Positions 58,035 through 64,000 of a stretch of DNA of 64,000 bases are shown piece after piece. The notes under the pieces are model-generated. The model did no database searches, was not told the DNA's origin, and saw nothing but the letters and a program-made list of their open reading frames with translations. This DNA is from UBA6107 sp964459385. Lineage in GTDB: Bacteria; Chloroflexota; Anaerolineae; Anaerolineales; Anaerolineaceae. Position 1 is the stretch's first letter, and each line of letters starts with the position of its first letter. The translations under genes were made by a program, and so were the position numbers. Location of the stretch: contig CAYWLG010000001.1 of assembly GCA_964459385.1 (NCBI GenBank), positions 310,001 through 374,000 of the forward strand, written 5' to 3'.

Positions 58035-58738
58035 ACGATGTTGAACAGCAGTTCAGCATTGGTGCGGTGTTTCTCATCCTTTTGGCCGTCATCGCCGGCG
58101 CGGTGGGCGGCATGTACATTCTGCAGGCTTTGCTGCCGGGCTATGTGCAATCGGTGGCGAATACACAGCCAAAGGTGTTCTGGTACCTGACCCGTGCCAG
58201 TGGTTTTGTTGCCTTTTTCTTGCTTTGGCTTTCTATGGTATTGGGCGTCGGCGTTACCAACAAGATGGCCGCGCGCTGGCCCGGTCTGGGTAAGACCAAC
58301 GATTTGCACCAATATGTAAGCCTGTTGGGGCTGGCCTTTGGCCTTTTTCACGGGTTGATCTTGCTGGGCGATCAATATATGAACCTGAAAGTTGTACAAA
58401 TTCTCATCCCCTTTACGGTGACGGTTTACCGGCCGGTTTCGGTGGGGATTGGTCAGTTGGGATTTTATGTATGGGCGATCGTGCTCTTTAGCTTCTATGT
58501 GCGCAAACGCATCGGCACAAAAGCCTGGCGCTTCATTCATTATTTCTCATATCTTACTTTCTTGGGGGCACTTATTCATGGCTTGTTGAGCGGAACCGAT
58601 AGCGGCCTTTTGTGGACCAGCTTGTTCTACTGGATCAGCGGTGCTCTCTTGCTCTTCTTGACCGTTTATCGTGTCATCTTTGAGGTGGCCTCGGCCCAAG
58701 AAAAAAAGAAGCGGCTTGCCTTGATCTCCCGTCAATAG
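58001..58738 (+). CDS. Ferric-reductase-like transmembrane protein
   Basis: This 245-residue protein has six or seven helices and two pairs of helix-embedded His (HQYVSLLGLAFGLFH and HYFSYLTFLGALIH) fitting heme ligation in the ferric reductase-like transmembrane domain (MsrQ/FRE type). It likely moves electrons across the membrane to an external acceptor. ATG 58001 overlaps the apbE end and has GGAACGA upstream. Confidence 0.82.
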   Translation: MDQSTKKDFSVDDVEQQFSIGAVFLILLAVIAGAVGGMYILQALLPGYVQSVANTQPKVFWYLTRASGFVAFFLLWLSMVLGVGVTNKMAARWPGLGKTNDLHQYVSLLGLAFGLFHGLILLGDQYMNLKVVQILIPFTVTVYRPVSVGIGQLGFYVWAIVLFSFYVRKRIGTKAWRFIHYFSYLTFLGALIHGLLSGTDSGLLWTSLFYWISGALLLFLTVYRVIFEVASAQEKKKRLALISRQ

Positions 58739-58767
58739 ATATCATCCTTCTTTTCTCCTTCTATACT

Positions 58768-58801
58768 AAACGCCCGAATTGCTCGGGCGTTTTAGTTTTT
58801 T
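58768..58801 (+). terminator. Terminator of the PepSY-ApbE operon
   Basis: AAACGCCCGA pairs with TCGGGCGTTT around a five-base loop, followed by T-rich sequence. Confidence 0.88.
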
Positions 58802-58848
58802 GAGCATCTGCTTTATAATTCACTCAACCTTCTTATTAAGGAGTTTCC

Positions 58849-60657
58849 ATGTCCGACCAAAATCCTCCCCGCTGGGATTTGACCAATGTCTATCCCGCCT
58901 TATCTTCAAAAGAATATGCTGCTGACCTAAAGAAATTGACCGACTTGATCGCTGATCTCGATGCCTATCTGGTTGGCCCGGTCAGCAAGGTCACCGTTGC
59001 CTCGCCCGCCGCAGAACTGGCCAAGACCGCCGCCGGCATCATCGAACGCACCAATGAGATACTTCTCATTGCGGGCACGATGCGTGCTTATATCGAATCG
59101 TTTGTTTCCACCGATTCATACAACAAAGAGGCGATGGCCAAACAGTCTGAGTTCGACCAGATCGCTATCGGCATCGACAAACTGGATGTCAAAGTGCGCG
59201 CCTGGGTAGGTTCGGTTGCCGATAAACTGGAATCTTTCATTGACCTGGATCCCATTACAAAAGCACATCCTTACTATCTGCGCGAAGCCGCCAGAGCCAG
59301 CCGTTATTTGATGTCTGAAAAAGAAGAAATGCTGGCCGCCGAACTGACCTTGAGCGGCTCCACCGCCTGGACCAAACTGCAAGGAACGGTAGTTTCTCAA
59401 TATTCCGTCCCCTTTGAGTTGGACGGACAAATTCGCAAACTGCCCATGCCGGCCTTGATCAACCTGCGCTCTCATCCTGACGGTGAAGTGCGCCGCAAAG
59501 CCTACGAAGCCGAAAATCAGGCCTGGAACGTTTTGAAAGAACCGCTGGCTGCCGCCATGAATGGCATCAAGGGCGAGGTGAACACCCTCAACCGCCACCG
59601 TGGCCGCAAAGATGCCGTGGACAGCGCCATTGACCAGTCGCACATTGACCGTGAGACGCTCGAGGCCATGCTCTCGGCCATGCACGACTCTTTCCCCATG
59701 TTCCGCAAATACTTCAAGTCGAAGGCCAAACGCCTGGGCAAAGAAAGCCTGCCCTGGTATGACCTTTATGCCCCGGTGGGTAAATCCACCACCAGTTACA
59801 GCTTTGAAGAAGCCAAGAACTTCGTGCTCGATCATTTTGGTGAGTTTTCACCGCGTCTGCGCGCCTTCGCCCAGCACGCCTTTGACAACCACTGGATCGA
59901 TGCTGAGCAGCGTGACGGCAAACGTGGCGGGGCCTTCTGTATGGAAGTGCCCAAGGTTGGCGAGTCGCGCATCATGAGCAACTTTGACGGCAGCCTCGAC
60001 CAGGTTTCTACCCTGGCCCATGAGTTGGGTCACGGTTTTCATAATGACTGCGCGGTCAAGGCCAAAAAGACCGAGATCCAAAAATTCACCCCCATGACGC
60101 TGGCCGAAACGGCTTCGATCATGTGCGAGACCATCGTCAGCCACGCTTCGCTCAAGCAGGCCAAAGACGACCAGGAACGTCTGGCCATCCTCGAAGCCAA
60201 ACTGTTGGGCGATTCACAGGTGATCGTGGATATCTACTCGCGCTATCTGTTTGAAAAAGAGGTCTTCGAGCGCCGCGAAAAAGCCGAGTTGAGCGCTGAG
60301 GAACTTTGCGACATCATGGAAGAAGCGCAAAAGGCCACCTTTGGCGATGGTCTGGACGCTCGCTATCTGCAAAAATGGATGTGGACCTGGAAGCCTCACT
60401 ATTACTCGGCCCAGCTCTCCTTCTACAACTTCCCATATGCCTTTGGTTTGCTCTTTGGCACGGGACTCTATGCCATTTACCAGCAGCGCGGCGATCAGTT
60501 TGTCGAAGATTACGTGCAACTGCTGGCCAGCACCGGTGAGGCCCCCGCGGCCGACCTGGCAGCGCGCTTTGGCATTGATATTCGCACCAAGAAGTTCTGG
60601 CAAGATTCGCTGGCCATCATTGGCAAGCAGGTGGACGAGTACGTCGCCATCAAGTAA
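58849..60657 (+). CDS. Oligoendopeptidase F-like M3 metallopeptidase
   Basis: This 602-residue cytoplasmic peptidase has the zinc motif H391-E392-L-G-H395 (AHELGHGFHN) and the M3B/PepF blocks DQVSTLAHELGHG, MTLAETASIMCE and the C-terminal YNFPYAFGLLFGTGLY. It degrades short peptides. AAGGAG precedes the ATG; a terminator follows. Confidence 0.94.
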   Translation: MSDQNPPRWDLTNVYPALSSKEYAADLKKLTDLIADLDAYLVGPVSKVTVASPAAELAKTAAGIIERTNEILLIAGTMRAYIESFVSTDSYNKEAMAKQSEFDQIAIGIDKLDVKVRAWVGSVADKLESFIDLDPITKAHPYYLREAARASRYLMSEKEEMLAAELTLSGSTAWTKLQGTVVSQYSVPFELDGQIRKLPMPALINLRSHPDGEVRRKAYEAENQAWNVLKEPLAAAMNGIKGEVNTLNRHRGRKDAVDSAIDQSHIDRETLEAMLSAMHDSFPMFRKYFKSKAKRLGKESLPWYDLYAPVGKSTTSYSFEEAKNFVLDHFGEFSPRLRAFAQHAFDNHWIDAEQRDGKRGGAFCMEVPKVGESRIMSNFDGSLDQVSTLAHELGHGFHNDCAVKAKKTEIQKFTPMTLAETASIMCETIVSHASLKQAKDDQERLAILEAKLLGDSQVIVDIYSRYLFEKEVFERREKAELSAEELCDIMEEAQKATFGDGLDARYLQKWMWTWKPHYYSAQLSFYNFPYAFGLLFGTGLYAIYQQRGDQFVEDYVQLLASTGEAPAADLAARFGIDIRTKKFWQDSLAIIGKQVDEYVAIK

Positions 60658-60666
60658 ACAGGTTGA

Positions 60667-60693
60667 GGAGCGGTTTCGGCCGCTCCTTTTTTT
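60667..60693 (+). terminator. Terminator after the PepF-like gene
   Basis: GGAGCGG pairs with CCGCTCC around a six-base loop and is followed by seven T. Confidence 0.92.
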
Positions 60694-60712
60694 ATTTTGA
60701 AGCACATCGCAG

Positions 60713-60718
60713 TATAAT
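60713..60718 (+). promoter_or_regulatory. -10 box producing a leaderless yqeB mRNA
   Basis: TATAAT ends seven bases before the ATG at 60726; no Shine-Dalgarno site and no clear -35 box. Confidence 0.5.
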
Positions 60719-60725
60719 TTTTTCT

Positions 60726-61547
60726 ATGCTTTTTCAAGAGAAAGAAGCCCCAATTGTCTTGATCCGTGGCGGGGGAGACCTGGCCAGCGGGGTGGCACTG
60801 CGTCTCTATCACGTTGGTTTTCGGGTGCTGGTCACCGAACTGCCTGAACCACTGGTGGTGAGGCGGCTGGCCTCGTTTGCCCAAGTGATCTTCGACGGCC
60901 ATTACCGCCTGGAAGATGCCGAAGGGGTGCTGGTTGAGGACGCGCCCTCTGCTTTGCAGGTGATGAACACCGGCAGAGTGGCTGTGACCATTGACCCGCC
61001 CGCTGCATTGCGCACGCAACTGCCCCTTTTTGCCCTGGTGGATGGGCGCATGACCAAAAAAGCGCCGGAATTGACAAAAGAAGCGGCTCCGCTTGTGGTT
61101 GGTCTTGGCCCTGGCTTCACCGCCGGGCTGGATTGCCATGCCGTGGTCGAGACCAACCGCGGCCCTTATCTGGGCCGGGTTTACTGGCAGGGGCAGGCCG
61201 AGGCGGACAGCCGCGTGCCCGAATCGGTCAAGGGTTATAACGTGCAACGGGTGCTTTATGCTCCCGCTGAGGGCCGATTGGTGGCCCGGGCTGAGATCGG
61301 CCAGATTCTCGAAGAGGGTCAGGTTATTGCCGAGGTGGAGGGCAAGCCTATCAGAGCGCCATTCAGGGGCGTTTTGCGCGGCTTGATCCACGATGGTCTG
61401 CAGGTAAAGGAAGGGTTGAAGGTGGGCGATCTCGATCCACGCTGCAACCCGGCCATCTGCACCATCGCTTCGGATAAAGCGTTGGCTATTGGCGGCGGCG
61501 TTCTCGAGGCACTGCTCTCAAACCGTGTTCCGGGTGAGCAAAAATGA
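60726..61547 (+). CDS. yqeB: Selenium-dependent molybdenum hydroxylase maturation protein YqeB
   Basis: This 273-residue protein has the N-terminal RGGGDLASGVALRLYHVGFRV block and the GLGPGFTAGLDCHAVVETNRG motif that mark the YqeB/EF2563 family. Family genes co-occur with selD and yqeC in genomes with selenium-dependent molybdenum hydroxylases. Its end overlaps yqeC by 4 bp. The hydroxylase at 44548-47346 is the only candidate client in the window. Confidence 0.88.
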   Translation: MLFQEKEAPIVLIRGGGDLASGVALRLYHVGFRVLVTELPEPLVVRRLASFAQVIFDGHYRLEDAEGVLVEDAPSALQVMNTGRVAVTIDPPAALRTQLPLFALVDGRMTKKAPELTKEAAPLVVGLGPGFTAGLDCHAVVETNRGPYLGRVYWQGQAEADSRVPESVKGYNVQRVLYAPAEGRLVARAEIGQILEEGQVIAEVEGKPIRAPFRGVLRGLIHDGLQVKEGLKVGDLDPRCNPAICTIASDKALAIGGGVLEALLSNRVPGEQK

Positions 61548-62293
61548 ATCTCGTTGAAGCGTTAAATCCCAACTTGCCGGCACGCATTGCCATTGTGGGT
61601 GCGGGCGGCAAAACCACCACGCTTTTTCAGCTCGGCCGGCAAATCGAGGGTCTCACCTGGACGACCACCACCACCCATCTGGGCACCGACCAGCTTTCAT
61701 ATGCCGACCGCCATTTTGTGGTCGAGACACCCGCTCAGCTTGATCTTCACCAGTTACTGGCGCAAAAACACTCGCTCATCACCGGGCCGTTTACCCCGGA
61801 TGATCGCGTGCATGGCCCCTCGCCTGAAGTGATGGAGCAATTGGTTAAACTGGCTAATGCGCAGCAAGTTTCTCTCATTGTTGAAGCGGATGGGGCGCGC
61901 TCACACCCGCTCAAAGCACCCGCGGAACATGAACCCGTCATTCCCGACTGGGTAGATACGGTGATCGTATTGGTGGGTTGTTCGGTTTTTGGCAGACCCC
62001 TCACACAGGATTGGGTGCACCGCACGGAAATCTTTTCTTCGTTAACAGGGCTTCAGATCAACGACCCCATTCGGCCAGCCGATGTCACACGCATGCTGGT
62101 GCATCCGTTGGGGGGGCTAAAGGGAATCCCTGCCACGGCGAAAAAGGTGGTACTTTTCAACCAGGCGGATGTTTTGTCAGAGACTGAAACTTTAAAAAAA
62201 GAAATCCCTGCTTTACACAGCGCAGGGTACGACAGCGTTATCATTGGCGCGTTAAGTAAATACCCAGAAGATCTGTTTCGCTCAATTAAATAA
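61544..62293 (+). CDS. yqeC: Selenium-cofactor biosynthesis-associated protein YqeC
   Basis: This 249-residue protein has a P-loop-like GAGGKTTTLFQLG near residue 19, VEADGARSHPLKAP and a C-terminal VLFNQADV block, matching YqeC. Proposed to act in the selenium-containing molybdenum cofactor pathway. ATGA overlap with yqeB indicates coupled translation. Confidence 0.88.
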   Translation: MNLVEALNPNLPARIAIVGAGGKTTTLFQLGRQIEGLTWTTTTTHLGTDQLSYADRHFVVETPAQLDLHQLLAQKHSLITGPFTPDDRVHGPSPEVMEQLVKLANAQQVSLIVEADGARSHPLKAPAEHEPVIPDWVDTVIVLVGCSVFGRPLTQDWVHRTEIFSSLTGLQINDPIRPADVTRMLVHPLGGLKGIPATAKKVVLFNQADVLSETETLKKEIPALHSAGYDSVIIGALSKYPEDLFRSIK

Positions 62294-62743
62294 TTAAAAG
62301 CGGGTACGGCGTTTTTTGCGCAGCACACGGCGGTGGTCTGGCCGCATCATCCTTACAGAAGGCTCGTGGTTGAGTTCTCGCAGCTCCGCACGGGTCAAAG
62401 GCGGCAGATTCCAGGCTTTGCGTGCCTGGTTGCAGCGCACCAGATCCATACCGTTGACGGTAATGGACTGCCCATTTTCGTGCAAGCCAAATTCCCGGCA
62501 AACAGAAGAACGCCGCTCATAGATGAGGCAGCCTACTTTTTCGCCGATCTCTCCGCTTAAAGCCACACATCTTGGCGCGGGTTGGTTGGTGCCTTTCATG
62601 CAAACCAGCAGATCATCAACAGCTTCGGTTAATTCAGGGGGAACAGACAAGGGGTCCTCAGGGTTGGCTTCTTCCCAAAAGAAGGAAACTCTGAAAAAAG
62701 CACAACATGCGCCGCACTGCACACAAGGATTACCACGACCCAT
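62294..62743 (-). CDS. YkgJ-family Cys-cluster protein
   Basis: This 149-residue protein has the N-terminal CVQCGACC cluster plus CVAL, CLIYERRSSVCREF and RCNQAR cysteines, typical of YkgJ-family zinc/iron-chelating proteins of unknown function. Convergent with yqeC. TATAAT (62753-62758, minus) lies nine bases before the ATG with no Shine-Dalgarno site, so a near-leaderless mRNA is likely. Confidence 0.87.
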   Translation of the reverse strand: MGRGNPCVQCGACCAFFRVSFFWEEANPEDPLSVPPELTEAVDDLLVCMKGTNQPAPRCVALSGEIGEKVGCLIYERRSSVCREFGLHENGQSITVNGMDLVRCNQARKAWNLPPLTRAELRELNHEPSVRMMRPDHRRVLRKKRRTRF

Positions 62744-62864
62744 AAGCCCGCGATTATAGCACTGAGCGTGAAAATGTGTGAAAGATTTAATTTATTATTA
62801 ATTTTGCTTAATGCGATTTTGTTATAATCTGAGTATTCATTTTTGATCCAAAAAAAGAGGAGTT

Positions 62865-63728
62865 ATGTTCACTAAAACAGAAGATCGCAGTGAGCAGTTT
62901 AAACGTGAAAAAGTCCGCCTGGGCGTTTGGTTTGGCCTGGCGGCTGGTCTGGCCTATGTGATAGCACTATGGGGTCTGGATGGACTTAAATTGGCACTGG
63001 CGAATTCGATCTTCCCCTGGGCAAAATTGGCGCTGGGGATTCTGCCTACCCTGGCCATTTGCGTTCTGGCCGGCTGGGCCAGCAGCAAGCTTGAAAATGC
63101 CCTGCTGAGCGCCCTCGTTTGGCTGGTCACCGGTACACTTTTGTGCATTTTCTCCTGCCATGTTCCTTTCGAGGGGGTGGATCGTTTTTATCAATGGTTC
63201 AACCCCGAACTCGCCTGGCGCACCTCGCTGCCCTTTAACTCTGGTGTATCCTCACGTTTCGCCGTAGTGTTGGTCATCTGCGTGGCTGTCAGCGCTTTGG
63301 GTGGCGTTTTTTTCAAAATGCTGGTGGATAATGCGCACAACGCCTCTTCTAAAATTGGTGCAGTGCTCCCCTTTGTGATCTGGATGGCGATTTTTGTGTG
63401 CATCGCCTCGCCCATTGATTACATGATCCAGCAGCCCGTACGTGAACCGGTAGTGGCGGTCAACAAATTGGTAGATAGAAAAATCGCTTCGTTGACCGTG
63501 CCGGTCAGCAAAGAAGATGCGCGGGTCATGCACCTGGCTGCCTTGAATGGCCTGGATGATTTGCTGGCATCACCGCGACATTTGATCCTGGCGCGCTATG
63601 ACTCTTCGATGATCATGAGCAATGTCTCGGTCAATTTTGGCGGGGTCTGGGTGGATTGTACGGTTTTTGCCAACACAGAGACTGAGCCCCCTGCCCAGCA
63701 GCCGGTTTTTTGCAAAGAGATCGAATAA
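62865..63728 (+). CDS. Membrane protein of unknown function
   Basis: This 287-residue protein has five hydrophobic helices in its first 190 residues and a soluble C-terminal domain of about 95 residues with a conserved-looking WVDCTVF end. No family recognised. AGAGGAG precedes the ATG; a TATAAT at 62823-62828 supports a nearby promoter; a strong terminator follows. Confidence 0.65.
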   Translation: MFTKTEDRSEQFKREKVRLGVWFGLAAGLAYVIALWGLDGLKLALANSIFPWAKLALGILPTLAICVLAGWASSKLENALLSALVWLVTGTLLCIFSCHVPFEGVDRFYQWFNPELAWRTSLPFNSGVSSRFAVVLVICVAVSALGGVFFKMLVDNAHNASSKIGAVLPFVIWMAIFVCIASPIDYMIQQPVREPVVAVNKLVDRKIASLTVPVSKEDARVMHLAALNGLDDLLASPRHLILARYDSSMIMSNVSVNFGGVWVDCTVFANTETEPPAQQPVFCKEIE

Positions 63729-63743
63729 TTCGAACAAAAAAGA

Positions 63744-63778
63744 GCAGTGCTCATCCAATTGGATGAGCACTGTGTTTT
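63744..63778 (+). terminator. Terminator after the membrane protein gene
   Basis: AGTGCTCATCC pairs perfectly with GGATGAGCACT around AATT and is followed by GTGTTTT. It also overlaps the 3' end of the convergent gene at the window edge. Confidence 0.85.
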
Positions 63779-64000
63779 AACCGCCAGTTTCGCTGGTGGG
63801 CACTTCTGTTGGGGTGGGGGTCTGACTGGGCACAGTCGTATCGGTGGGAATGGGAGTGCTGGTGGGCATGGGGGTGGCAGTAACCACGATATAGATGGGC
63901 GTCTGGGTGGGGGTAGCGGTTACTGTTGGTGTGGCTGTGATCGTCACAGTGGTTGTGCTTGAGGGGATGACAATGGTCAGATAAAAGCTGGAGGCGAAGA
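63777..64000 (-). CDS. C-terminal end of a Thr/Pro-rich protein, start beyond the window
   Basis: An open frame enters from the right edge and ends at the TAA at 63777-63779. The visible 74 residues are dominated by Thr, Pro, Val and Ser (repeats like TATPT, TPTQTP, TPIPTD, TPTPTE). Such tails act as linkers or stalks of exported proteins in Chloroflexota and Actinobacteria. The identity of the rest cannot be told. Confidence 0.65.
   Translation of the reverse strand, partial: FASSFYLTIVIPSSTTTVTITATPTVTATPTQTPIYIVVTATPMPTSTPIPTDTTVPSQTPTPTEVPTSETGG

Overview
The window looks like a chromosomal segment of an anaerobic or facultative member of the Chloroflexota, most likely class Anaerolineae. 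This is an inference from gene content (no rRNA or marker phylogeny is available): mostly GC-rich genes with clear Shine-Dalgarno sites, SorC-type regulators, FGGY and glycerol-3-phosphate modules, thiamine uptake rather than synthesis, a Thr/Pro-rich secreted tail at the right edge, and several genes whose -10 box sits so close to the start codon that the mRNA should be leaderless. No insertion sequence, CRISPR array, rRNA or prophage was recognised.

Layout. 1-5.3 kb: an LsrF-type aldolase/thiolase and a small Cys-rich protein (minus) diverge from a galactitol-type PTS (IIC, IIA, IIB), a SorC regulator and HPr; perfect palindromes sit at both promoters. 5.6-6.4 kb: an AT-rich FRG-domain gene, probably acquired. 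6.5-11.7 kb: PepT, a B12-binding MerR regulator, a Rieske oxygenase with a structured leader, and small membrane proteins. 11.7-16.4 kb: a thiamine operon (TPP riboswitch, thiN, thiB, thiP, ATPase). 16.4-22 kb: a four-gene operon of phosphodiesterase, endoglycoceramidase-like GH5, fatty-acid 2-hydroxylase-like protein and MFS carrier, suggesting sphingolipid/glycolipid handling. 22-26.3 kb: a three-gene glycerol-3-phosphate-type dehydrogenase operon diverging from its own SorC regulator across an array of GCAC/GTGC operators. 26.3-30.1 kb: an AT-rich block (CruF-like protein, lipoprotein, AraC regulator, DUF898) with a 31-bp imperfect direct repeat near its ends.

30.2-36 kb: FadR-type regulator, GlpD, alkyl-DHAP-synthase-like flavoprotein and FGGY kinase in one operon, preceded by a near-consensus FadR operator. 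36-38.3 kb: membrane proteins and an LCP protein. 38.3-42.4 kb: a sulfur module (DsrE-like, DsrC/TusE-like, sulfide:quinone oxidoreductase, ArsR) next to a radical SAM coproporphyrinogen-oxidase-like gene. 42.4-44.2 kb: tRNA-Val(CAC), preceded by two tandem tRNA-5'-end-like elements with conserved hairpins, then an AT-rich two-gene cassette with a SLATT-like 2-TM protein.

44.5-64 kb: a molybdenum hydroxylase (large and 2Fe-2S subunits), a large membrane protein, pstSCAB, an ECF S-component with a structured leader, a two-component system divergent from a PepSY/ApbE/ferric-reductase-like operon, a PepF oligopeptidase, YqeB-YqeC (maturation of selenium-dependent molybdenum hydroxylases, a plausible partner of the hydroxylase at 44.5 kb), a YkgJ-type Cys-cluster protein, a membrane protein and the tail of a Thr/Pro-rich protein. 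The most unusual signals are the tandem tRNA-like elements before tRNA-Val, the FadR operator on an ether-lipid-like operon, and the sphingolipid-like operon.
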